NCBI GenBank assembly: GCA_963457665.1
Contig: OY735216.1
Coordinates: 38,316,044-38,380,043 of the forward strand
Direction of reading: 5' to 3'
DNA: 64,000 nt
Origin: Thysanoteuthis rhombus
Taxonomy: Eukaryota > Mollusca > Cephalopoda > Oegopsida > Thysanoteuthidae
The notes under the pieces are model-generated. The model ran no database searches. It saw only the letters and a list, made by a program, of their open reading frames with translations, and had not been told where the DNA came from. Shown here in pieces: positions 48,407 through 59,690 of the stretch. Position 1 is the first letter of the stretch. Each line of letters opens with the position of its first letter. The position numbers and the translations under genes were made by a program.

Positions 48407-50026
48407 TATATTAGAGGTCACAATCCCCCCCCTTTATATTGATTATCTTTTTTTTATCTATTCATCTTTACTAGAAATTTTTAATTCTGTACTCTCAAAA
48501 GTAAGTATTTCAACCTCTTGATTATTATAAATTTTGTTAGCTCAAAATGATTTTGTATTGGGAATGAAGTTTTAGCTTTTAGTCATAGGTTCAAATCAAA
48601 CTTTGAGTCAAACTAGAAGGAACTACTATTGCTGAATAGATGATTGACGTTATCAAACCTTTTCAGTGGGACAAGAAACTTTAAAACAATAATCAAGTGT
48701 CCCTTCTCAGCAGTGTCATCATTATAATATGTTGTGAAGCATTTGAAAAGACATTAGAAGGCATGGATCCAATTTGAATTTATGTAGATACTATAAGTAA
48801 TGTAAGTTTACACCAGTTGGTTGCCTTGCAGATTGCGCTTATGGTAAGATTGTCTTGAGGGAAATATTAGATTGTGCAACCACATATCAAAATATTTTTG
48901 AAGTAAATCTTTGGCTATTCAAATGACTTGAAGGAATGCTAATTGTTTGGTATTCTAAAATAAACAAAAAAATATATTAAAAACAATCAAGTTCCAATTA
49001 AATCATGTTTCAGCCACACTATAGGGATAAATTTTGATTGTTTTAATTTTGAAGCAAATAAGTCCCTACTAATATGTCCAAGGTGCGTGATGTGAATTAA
49101 GGGGGCCTCAATAAAGTAAGTCTTACTTATTGATGATTTTCAGACCCAACCGTGTTTCATTTTGTTCTGGATTTATATGCACTGAGCAAATACATTTGAC
49201 ACCCTAAATCACAATTCTTAGCTAAAATAGTTGTAGATCGATTCTTCATTCCAAAAAATGTAAAAATATGAAAGATTATAAATTTCTGTTGATTAATATG
49301 GATTTTGTTGAGCTTTGGATTTATGCATATTGTGGGCCTTAAAATCAAAATTAAAAAAAATCCAAAAGCCATTACAAAGACCAATTGAGCAACTATATTC
49401 CAAATTTGGTATGTCTTGTCCAGAAATTGTGGTCAGCGGCTTCTGGACAAATTTGTCAGACAGTTTTTCTTTCTCTTTTATTGAATTTATGGGGCTTTAT
49501 TTTTAATGTAACTGAATGCTCCCTGTTAGACCTTGAAAATCAAAAAACCAGTCCCTGCATGCTAAAAATGGATTCCCCAGCTAGGAAACAGGTCTGTTGT
49601 CTCTGGGCTTGAAATCTTGAATTTACCGACCACACCTGTTCGTTATGACATGATTAGGGAGTGAAAGGGAGGTACAGGAAAAATATCTGTTGGCACAATG
49701 ATACCTTGGACGTTTGCCTCGGTTTTGGAAGTGGTCCCATAATTTTTCTCACCACCTCTTTAAAGTCCCTCAAAAAGTGCATTCGACCCCCCCCCCCCGA
49801 GAGACTATGCTTCTCCATACTTCCTAATGAAGGCTGGTTATGTGTGCTTTGTGTGCAGCCAGCCTTTTTTTGATGATGATTGCATACCAACAGTAATAAG
49901 TTGGTTTTGGGAAAACTGCTTCTAATTGTACATGTTCTTTTATAGATGTTGTTAGGAACATTTCGTATTTTTTTTTTATTATAGCGGTCAATGACCATGC
50001 TCTAAGACTTGTTTGTTTCATACTAT
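48407..50026. other. AT-rich DNA, C-runs, no gene seen
   Basis: C-runs at 48425-48433 and 49787-49798. Overlapping short frames on both strands at 49.3-50.0 kb include poly-proline or poly-glycine encoded by the C-run and are not credible genes. Confidence 0.45.
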
Positions 50027-50425
50027 TACCTCTGCCTACAAAGATGGAGAGGTATATGTATTTGATCACGTCTTCTTTTCTTTTCACAATTCATCTCCAG
50101 AAGTACTGGCCGAATTTCAATGGAATTTCGTTGAAGGGTGGGCAATAGGGGTAAGGAAGAATTGCTTAAATTTGAGGTGTATTCAGGAATTTTTTTTGAT
50201 TGGGGAAAATTTTCTGTTTTTTTATCATTTTTGTATATATGCTCATGACTGCTCACACGATATCTTCAAAAGTTCTCAATGAATTTCAATGTAATTACAT
50301 GAACGGATGGGCAATAGGCTATTTGCAAAAGTGATTCCATTTTGGGGCAGATCCATGCACGATTATTTCACCTGACGATGGCATTGTCGTAGGTGTGTGT
50401 TCTCTGAGTGCTTTGTAGTTTGTTA
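50027..50425 (+). repeat. Family P module, two units
   Basis: It starts 'acctctgcctacaaagatgg', followed by 'aatttcaatggaatttcgtt' and 'gggtgggcaatagg'. A second unit reads 'gatatcttcaaaagttctca', 'gaatttcaatgta', 'ggatgggcaataggc' and 'ttttggggcagatcc', ending 'ggtgtgtgttctctgagtgc'. It matches 20737-20915 in the same orientation and the block at 3702-4880 in reverse. The 76-89 codon frames here belong to the repeat. Confidence 0.65.
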
Positions 50426-52263
50426 TCTATTTTAGTTGTAAGAGAAATGATATTGATTATGTTAATGAGGTGTAGCTGGAAGTTTGAAAGACAAAAGTCA
50501 TTTTATACCACCCTTAATCCCAAAGCCATTTCTGTGATAGGCTATCAACATATCATCGTTAGATTTCTGCAATTTTAGAATTGTGTTTGTGTTTCTCTAT
50601 GTCTCTGTTGGAGCTTGTGATTAGTCATGTATAAGAAGCTCGTAATTTGTCTGTTTCTGAAAGATGGTCTGACATATCAAATGCTGCCTGTTAGCATTCA
50701 AAATGTGGTTATTAAAAATCATGTGGAATGAAGTAATTCACAATTCTTTAATTATTCTTCTTTTATGCAAAAAATGTGTTGTACATTATGTCCTTACTTT
50801 CTTTGAGTTCATGACTAACAAAATTTTGAACAAATTTTTATAATACAGTATTATTGCAGCATCATGTTCTTTATCATTTTATTGATAAGCCTGAGTGCTA
50901 ACCAATCTAATGAAATATGTAACTCCTCCTTAAAATATTCATATCGGCAATGCAGACAAAAGTGATTTTGTTTTCATGAGTAACTTGTGTTAGTGTCTGG
51001 GAGGGGGATTCTTGATTTTTAGGGCTATTCACTTTTTCTAACTCCTAATAGCTGACTGAATAACCTGGGTTTTCTTTCTTTCTTTTTCTTTTAATAATCT
51101 AACAGATGGAAAATCCCATTTGGAGTCTCTATATCTTTGTTTTTGTTAAGCAATAAAAATACTTTTTCTTGGATGATACTTCACTAGTACCTCTGCCTGG
51201 ACTAATCTCCAGTGAACTAATGTTGACTTTCACTCTTTCTTTTTATACTTTTTTTTTTTTAAAACCAGAATAATTACAACTTTCTCATTATCTGTATCCC
51301 ATAACTGTTTTATTTTTGTGCTTTTCTAAGCCTTAAGTAAACTTAACATCTTGCATTGGCATTGATTACTTCATTACTGTCACTTGTTTATTGAGTAGTT
51401 TTCTGGGTTTTATTTTGACTTCTGTGGAATAAAGTAGAAGGGACAAGTAACACTCTTTGACGAAAGAAGCTCTTGTAGGGTAGGGAACAATCATGTGTTG
51501 TTATTTTCTTCCATAGTTCAAATGATGTGAATAGTTCTAATTTTTCAAAAAGGACTGCCAGCTACTCTCTCATTAGCTGAAATACCTGCCCATTAGGGCA
51601 GTTGTGTAGATTTCCTGAAAAAAAAGAAAGTGTAATTCTATAAGTAAGTGGTGTATAATCATGATTTTAATTTATTCATGTATTTAATTCTGTTTTTTTT
51701 TTCATTAATTCTCTTATTTCTTTTTATTTCTGTACCATTTTTAACATGGGTGTGAAACTTGACAATTCACAATTAGAGACCACCCTCCCTATACGTACAG
51801 AACTATAACTTCATTTATAACATAACAATCATAAACTTTCGCTAAACAGAAGTGGTAATGTTTTAGTCAAGTTGAAATATTCAAATGGATTTTCTTACTG
51901 TGCAACTTATTGATCTTTTATTTATTTTTTTAACAGCAAAAAAAATTTATCAAAAAGATTGGTAGATAGATGGAAATCAGACATTGTTTAATCTAATTTT
52001 ATTTTTAAATTGATAGTTTTTTCTAAATTTTTTTTTATGATATAGTCATAGTAGATTCATAAGTCATTGTAAATTTCAATCATCAACCCCACATTGCTTT
52101 AAACATATTTTGGAGTGATTTTTAGAGTGTAACTTACTAAAAATCTGCCTGGGGCTCCCAGGAGTATCCACAGGAAAGTTCATGGAGTTATGTGGAGTGG
52201 TTTTTGTGGTAGGCTGTCATGTGTAGACGGATGGACATAATTTTAAGATGTTATGGCCATTTT
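50426..52263. other. AT-rich intron-like DNA
   Basis: T12 at 51249-51260. No gene or transposon protein was recognised. Confidence 0.5.
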
Positions 52264-52466
52264 TTTCCCTTCCAAGCTTTGTATGTGCGTGGGCACACAT
52301 ATTTAGCAGCAAGTTCATGTTGGGAATTAATGTATGTACAAAAGATTTGAAATTCTGTTGATAGCTTACTGAGTTTTTATTGCAAAAGAAATATTGATTC
52401 ACTGTCAAATTCAGAAGTGAGCATATACTTTTGCAATTGAAAAAAATTGTCAGGTGTAACATTCAT
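52264..52466 (+). mobile_element. hAT-like MITE family B, diverged copy
   Basis: It shares 'ttccaagctttg', 'aaaagatttgaaattctgtt', 'gcttactgagtttttattg', 'gaaatattgattc', 'catatactttt' and 'aaaaaaattgt' with 17285-17498 in the same order. It has some extra bases near the left end and an unclear right end. Confidence 0.55.
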
Positions 52467-54886
52467 TAGAATTTGGGAGAGTTGATGTGTCAACTGGTAA
52501 AGCATACTACTTAATTGAACTGTCATATACTTTGTTGTGCGTGTATGTGTATGCATGTATTGGGAAGAGAGAGGAGATGAAAATTTTTTATAAAATTTAT
52601 AAACATGCACATATTTTGACGAATAATTAAATTTTTTTTTTTCCCCCATTATTAAACATATACATTGTTAGGGCACGACTATTTTTGGGATAGCTGCATC
52701 ACTCTCCCTAAGAATTGTTCTCTCAAGTCCAGAAAAAGAAGGTATATTTGTTGTTTTGTTTTTTTCCCCTACTTTGAGCCTGTTTTGGTGCTTGGGTATT
52801 TTGTCCATTCCATAACACAAGACTTTAGTTCTATTTCTTAGTTGATACTGACATGGGCTGAATTATATTGAATTTGACTGATGGTTAAGGAAACCTATCA
52901 TTTGTCATGATAATCCTGCCTGAAGAAATTGTTTAGTCTTCATTAATTTGTTTAGATCTTTTTTCTCTTGTATGCTTTTGCTTTAAAACAAGTAAATCTT
53001 ACAGAGTACAGGGAAAAATAAATCCTCTTTGATTGGGTATGAATTAAACCGGTTTGACTGGTTAAAACAATTTCTATTTACTCTTAATGGCACCCCTCCC
53101 ACAACATTGGTTTATTCATTTTATGTAACATGGGGGGGGGTATATAAAACTCTATCAAGGTTTCAACCATCAGTAATGCTCTAGTTGGTAATTTATAGAA
53201 AGTTTTCTTTGTTCTCTGATTTTCCACTCAGTCCTTGTCAGAAAGTTCACTATTCTTCTGAACAATAGTTCTTTAATCAGGTGGTGGACCATGAGTCCTA
53301 TCAACTGGATTCCATGTTCAAGTGAAGCTAGTTTTCCCAGCTCCTATATTTACAAAGCTGATGGATAAGGGTGGTGGTTAATTGATTTTTTTTCTTAACC
53401 TGGGGATCATTTGTAGTTAAACTCTAGCTATTGGTCTGCCTTGACACCATATTGTTTTTTCTGTATATATGGTTGTCAAAATTTTTTTTTATCCCAAATG
53501 GTTATAGTGAAACATTTTCAACTAGGCTGTTGTAACATTGCAAATATTTATACAACTGACTATTGCAAGTTTTGCAGGTATCCCATCAATCGCGAGGTAG
53601 AATAAATCCTTTTCTTCGTTTGAAACCTGTTTCTCTTCGTTTAAATAATTCTCTTCCTTAATCATCTTAAGTTTCTATTGAATGAGCTTTGCACAATGCA
53701 AGTAAACCTTTGACTTTCATTTCCTGTCACCTGCTGCTTGAGTCCAGCCTGTAAGTTCACAGTATCTTTTTCATTGCTGCATTATCAGATATCTTCAGTG
53801 ACCCCCAACCCTTCTTGCTAAGACTGTAATGTTCACTTTCAAAACAGATATCAAAATTCTTAGAAAATTTGATTGCTTATGTTAGTAGCTCTGGACATGA
53901 AAAAAAAGTAGATAATTAAGGGAGCCAATGCACAGACAAGGGAGCTGTGTGATTGAAAATAGATCAATGATGATTCATAGCAAATCACCAAACAAAATGT
54001 GGATATTATAAAATTCTACTGTAATCACAGGCAGCAGTATGCTGGTAATTGGACTATTCAGATAAGTTGGTCTGTTTGAAATCTTGGATAGTTCCATATG
54101 ATAGTGAAAGGGTTAAAAATATTCTTTCAATTGCTTTCATTTCAAAAGTGAACTTGGTTATAAACTGCTTTGATTGTTAGAAATGTTCTCTGGTCTTGCA
54201 ATGGACTGGGAGTCACAATTTGATTCATTTGGTCCATGGTATCTTCACCTTTATAAAGTGGATGCCATATGAAAGTAAACAAATGTATTATATCCGAGTA
54301 CAATGTACACTTGATTAACCAGGAGTAAAAGTGACCACTCACAAATAATTGTTCTTGTGAGTTATGTAGATTATTACAGGTGAACAAAGCTGTCTTATAT
54401 AATATAAAGACTTAAAACAGCTGTTTTTCTCAGATTTTTCTCTCTTTAAACCTGATCATTCTTGTTGGATATTTTGAACTTTTTATTTGAAAAAAAAAAA
54501 AAAAGAAGCGAAGTACTACCTATTTTACTGAGGAGCATTTAATTTCTACCTGAATACACAATCATATTTGGCCACATCTTTTAAAAATTTCAATAAGAGG
54601 TTAGTTTGTTCAAATTTCTAAATCTTTTATCCGTAATTTCAAAATCATTTTACTAACATGTGTCTCAAGGCACACTCAGGAGGTATTAGGTTATCAAGTA
54701 CGAATAATGTATGAGAAAGGCATGGTAAAAAATGTTTTAAAATATGAGCATGAGTGCATATTTTTGTGTGTTAGACTTCACTTATTTAAAGATTGCTTTC
54801 ACTTGCCTCAGGAAAGCAAATATGTCTAACCAGTTGAAGTTGAACTATAAATCTATGAAATGTTTAAGAATGTAGATAATATAGAT
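52467..54886. other. AT-rich intron-like DNA
   Basis: It contains G9 at 53132-53140 and A15 at 54490-54504. No gene or transposon protein was recognised. Confidence 0.5.
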
Positions 54887-55154
54887 CAATGGTTTTTAGC
54901 CTTTTTACTACTCCTCCTCACTGTAGTTGTTCGACCTTATGTCCATGGCCCCCTCACATCTTCAACCAAAATGATTAGTTTTAAAAGGGTACTGAAAATC
55001 TGAGGACAATATGAATTTTTACTACATTATGTTCATCACAATCTCCTGTAAATACTTGTTAATAGAATCTCCAAAATGATAAGAGATATTCTTGTTTTTT
55101 CTGCAGGTTTATGCCCCTCTTGAAAACCCCACCTCACCTGGTTAAGAACCACTG
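54887..55154. mobile_element. hAT-like MITE with CAGTGGTTCTTAAC ends
   Basis: The left end is CAATGGTTTTTAGCC and the complement of the right end is CAGTGGTTCTTAACCAGG. Inside are 'gtccatggccccctc' near the left end and 'tatgcccctcttgaaa' near the right end. This CAGTGGTTCTCAACC plus GCCCCC layout is typical of non-autonomous hAT elements in many animals. The flanking 8-mers atatagat and ttacagaa agree at 5 of 8 positions, so a target-site duplication is only weakly supported. The element is 268 bp and non-coding. Confidence 0.6.
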
Positions 55155-57721
55155 TTACAGAAGATGGAAAATAGCTTGTAGTTACATATGTAAAATCTTT
55201 TGTTTTCATACTTTACTGATTAAAGACAAATGTAAACTTGATTATGCAAGTCTCTTTTTTTACTGTTGGCTAATAGTGGTTGCTCTAACAGTTAAAATTT
55301 AGTACATACAGCTGACCTGTCCTGAGTTGTGTGGTCTGTTGTTTTTTAATGAGATGTTTTTAAAAATAAAACTGCCTGGAAGACTGCAGACACCAGCTAT
55401 GATGAAATGTGTCCAGACTGCCATATTGAACTGTGTATTATAATGCAATATATCAATGTAAGTGCTGCAGAGTTTAAAGCCAAATTGAGAGTATTTGAAA
55501 AAAAAAAAAGAAATGCACTAAATTGTGTGCTACATCAGTTGATTATTTTGAACCTGCTGACTGTCCATGTGTGTACCCCAAGTCCTTCAAAATGGCCGAG
55601 TAGATACCCTAAAATAAGAAAATTCAGATTTGTGCCTTGTTCTCATGTCGGGCCTTGTTTGATACCAGCTTAAGTTGACATTACACTACACAAAATATAC
55701 ACCCATCCAGCTCTTCACAGATTTCTCCTCAAAGCTAAAGGTGAAAAAACATTTGAGTGATGAAGAAATCAACACTTTCTTTAAGGAGTTATTTCTTTAT
55801 GGAACTTACTTGAATCTCAGTCTAGGCTACTTCACTTGGAACAAAATTCTCTCCCAGTAACATAATTAAATAATTAGAGTTCAAAACAACTGGATTTATT
55901 CTTGTTATTAGTTGATCTGACATTGGTTTTATTTTTGTAATAAGGGTAAAAACTAAAACCAGAAAAAATAGAAAGTCAAATGTGTAAAAAAAGAAATGAA
56001 CTGCAAAAAGTGTGCTGCATACTGTATAAGTCTCTCGAGTGTCTGCCTCTCTTTCTTTATATGTTCTTCTTGTAATGTTGACTTTAAAGTGGCATTTATG
56101 AATAAGTGTGGCTTGTTGAAGTTGACTATAAATTAAGATCGGCAGGTCTGAAGAGGATGATTGATTGTTTAGACATGGGAAATGACATAAACACCAAAAG
56201 ACCTTTCATAATTGTCATATTTTCACAAAGGTGAGTTTTTAATTTTAAAATTGAAATGTACTTTTGGGATGGTAACACATTTTTAATTCTCAAGTCTAAT
56301 AATAATAAAACAAAACTTATGAAATAATTTTAGAGAATGCAAGCTGGAAAATTTTGATTTTGATAAGTTTTGGAATCTTTTGATGTTAGCTATTTAAAGT
56401 TTGATATAAAAGATGGATTAAAATATCTCAAAACTTGGTTGTCTGAATTGAATAATTTCTTTCCATTATTTTTGCTTCATCCTATTGGTTTGCTTACTAG
56501 TTTACTTATAAATGAGTAACAATCAAGATTTTCAGTCAGTTTTTGTTGTGAATATAGCAATATTAAAAAATTCAATTAAATATTGTTTGCTAATCATAAA
56601 GATAATCTGTAATGGTCTTTTTTCTTCTTTTTAAACTGTAAATAAGCATGTTTTAACTAATGCTTGATACTTGTTATATTTGATTGGCTTGAATATTTAT
56701 TGTATAAACCATTTATTATTAAACCATATATTTAGAGTTTGATTTTCTCATTAGCTTGGTACATGCTTTATTTGCTTTTTGATTTAATACTTGTTTTATG
56801 GTGATAAATAATTTGTTATTCCCAACTATTTCTAACTTTGCCAGTTGATACCCAAATGAGTCCTGCTGTTTTTGCTGTTATGTTATTCTTTCGTATATTA
56901 GATTTAGTGATGTATACTTCAGCTGGGAAGAAAATATTTGGAATTGCAAATTTTTATCTTGAAAGAAAGGAATTACCTGTAACTAGCTAATCCTAAATAA
57001 ATATCTACTCTTTCATCAATTCTGTCATATCTACATGGTATCTTTTTTAATTTTCTTTTTATTTATTTATTTATTTATTCAACCTATCTCTGGAAGGAGG
57101 AGATGAAATCCCTGAGATAGCAAAGTTTGAGGAATAGAAGTTTCCAGGTATATCAGCCAAGTCCACTCATCTTAAATCTAACTCCAAAGCCAATTTATCA
57201 TCTTATTTCTTCACTGAATGATTATAGCAAAGTTTGCTGTGGAGGAGAAAAGCAGCAAAAGACTTACTACTTGGGTTCAGGGAAATTGTTTTCTCAGTCT
57301 TGTAGTATTTCATTTACAGAAAGCATTGTCAAGCACAAAAAAATGTCCCTAAGTACTTATTCTTTAATATTTGTTATTTTTGAATGGTTACTTCTTTTCT
57401 AATGACCTCAGATGAGTTTTTCCATTTTCTTGTTATTCTCTTGAAATGGGGTTTGATTGACACTGATTTTATTTGATAGTAGCAATAAGTTATCATTTTG
57501 CTATTTTCAAAGCAAAATTTTTCTCAACTCCTTCAATCTACAAGGTCACAAAAGAAAAAATCAAATCGGACTATTTCAAAATTGAATTCTGTATAATCTC
57601 CTTCCATATGCAAGATACACAATTTGAGAAATATTCTTATCATTCTCATCATAACTACAAGAATTATACGTATAAGATGTAAAATAACATCTAATTATAA
57701 TAAAATTTTCATCTGCTTAGA
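55155..57721. other. AT-rich intron-like DNA
   Basis: It includes a (TTTA)n tract at about 57056-57079. The short frames of 60-90 codons (for example 55407-55673 and 57127-57402) show no known domain. Confidence 0.45.
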
Positions 57722-58295
57722 TAGATTCAGTTGGTGACAACAGAAAAGATTTTTTTTTCAATTCTGTGTTCCAAAACAATGCACTTTTTTCTACCATAGC
57801 AACCAGCCCCAAAGATGAAAACTGTGCAGCATTCTGTTTCAAGAAAGAAGTGCACCACCTAAATCTATAAAATTTACTGTGAAGTGAAATTGTTAAACAA
57901 GCATAAGTATTCATGTCAGTCTTATGTCACAGCCACAAGCCATGTAAAAAAGCTGTACCATAATTATATGCAGCACTGGTGCTACTTTGGTATTTAAAAA
58001 AAATGCTATATCAGCCTGAGAGATGTCGACACTAAAAAAAAATCCTGCTCAAACACTAAATGAGACCCAGTGCTGCATATAATTCTAGACAGTTTTTTAT
58101 ACTTGGCTTGTGGCTGTGACATAAGTCTGACATGAATTCTTATGCTTATTTAACAATTTCACATCATTATAAATTCTGTAGCTTTTGGCAGTGCAGTTCT
58201 TTTTTGGAACACTTCCCAGTTTGTATTTTGTGGGCTTGTTGTTGTTGTATGGTAGAAAAAAAATCATCATTTTTTAATACTGAACTGAATCTTTT
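57722..58295. repeat. Inverted repeat (arms ~230-260 bp)
   Basis: The left arm 57722-57980 matches the reverse complement of the right arm 58066-58295, beginning 'agattcagtt' at the outer end. The best part, centred on 'cttatgtcacagccacaagc', has 53 identities in 56 bp by my count. The inner ends meet at 'tatatgcagcactgg', with an 85-bp spacer that is itself partly self-complementary. It is non-coding and fits a foldback or MITE-type element. Confidence 0.85.
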
Positions 58296-59194
58296 ACACA
58301 CGGATTAGCTTTCAATGGACTCATTTTCTGCAGTTTAAGGATTAAAATGTTTTTGCATTTATTTAGCTTTTGTTTGTATCTAGTGTTTTTTAAAATATTT
58401 TCATTTTCTTCATTCCTATGATATGATATAAATAATGAATACATAGCAATTTAGTTGCAAACTGTTTTATTTTTTTTACTCACTTATTTTCAAATCTATG
58501 AGTAGTACTTGTAATTTGTCACAAAACAAAATTCATGGAGTTTTTTATATTATCAATTAATTATAGTGGGTTGGTTTTACTGTTTTTGTGATGAAACCTT
58601 TTTTTTGTGCATGTGTTTGATTATAATGAAAACTATGATTTGTTGATCATTTAGTAGTTAATTACCTGTTATGTTACTTGAAGAGATGGTCATCAAATAT
58701 GACCTGTTTACCCAAGGAATGCCATGAAAAACATAGTATGTGACTTATGACCTCCTAGATCATGAAACTAACCAACTTGTGCTGCACATCCAGGCAAAAT
58801 ATTTTGTTTGTCTTTATAAAAATGATTATTCTAATCAAAAGCCATATCCTGTCCAATGCCTGTATTTTGATGCTAGATCATGAATATAGTCCATGGGTGT
58901 AATTCGTTTATATTTTTAATGAAATGTGATCAATTATTGAATAGAATCATTTTTTGCCAAATATGATTCTATAACTTTTTCAGTCTTTTTAATAATTTAT
59001 ACCCTTCCTTTATTTTTTGATCCAAACTTTCACATGGTGCAAAAGCATAATGAAAGAAAGAAAATACTGTACTTATTTAGTTTATTAACAGAGAGCTGCT
59101 AATATCTAGAAATATTAGTTGTGGAAATCAAGAAAAAACTATTCATCTTTGGTGTCAATTGTCCAGATAAATTCATTTTTACTACTGTTCTATT
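58296..59194. other. AT-rich intron-like DNA
   Basis: Nothing recognised. Confidence 0.5.
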
Positions 59195-59690
59195 CTCAAT
59201 TTATTTTGGAGGAAATTGGGGGAGGGGGCTTATTTTCTCTACTCTTAGTTGCTGTCACTGGGCAGTGGTTGGCTTGACTGCATGTGCGTATATGTGAATG
59301 TGTGAGGGTGGCTGAATCAGTTCTTTGCCTGGTACTTAGTAGGCAAATTTGAATCTGAAATTTCCCTGTAGATCGATGGCCTTCATGGCCATAGGGATTT
59401 TTGAAGTCAAATGCTACAGCGAGTGGTATTTTGTATTCGGCCATTTTTTTTCTTTCAGCTGATTAATCAAATGCAGGTGGTCCATGGTTGAGTATCTTCT
59501 TCTAAAGCCAGCTTGCTCCTGTAGTTGGTTTTCATCTAGTGTTTTTGTGATTCAGTTGGTGATGATTTTTGTGAAAAGTTTGTATATGTAGTAGAGCAGG
59601 CTTATAGGTCTGTAGTTGTTGAGGTCTTTTGGGTTCCCTTTTTTATACAAAAGCATTATGATTGCAGTGTTCCACTGTGATTAATATTCA
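59195..59690 (-). mobile_element. RTE-type LINE fragment, reverse transcriptase N-terminal part
   Basis: The - strand reads [20 protein letters not shown], then [16 protein letters not shown], an in-frame stop, and TKTLDENQLQEQAGFRR followed by STMDHLHLINQLKEKK. These are the NYRPISLL and QAGFR motifs of non-LTR reverse transcriptases in the RTE style. After a frameshift it continues EYKIPLAVAFDFKNPY, matching the (N)IPLYLAFVDYEKAFDS motif with the catalytic-region residues lost. Sequence at the 3' side (59195-59330) no longer reads as RT. It is the only copy in the window that retains this part of the enzyme. Confidence 0.85.

Noticed and set aside
49654-49998. 114-codon - strand frame
   Set aside because: It crosses a C12 run that encodes glycines and has two competing frames on the opposite strand, with no recognisable domain.
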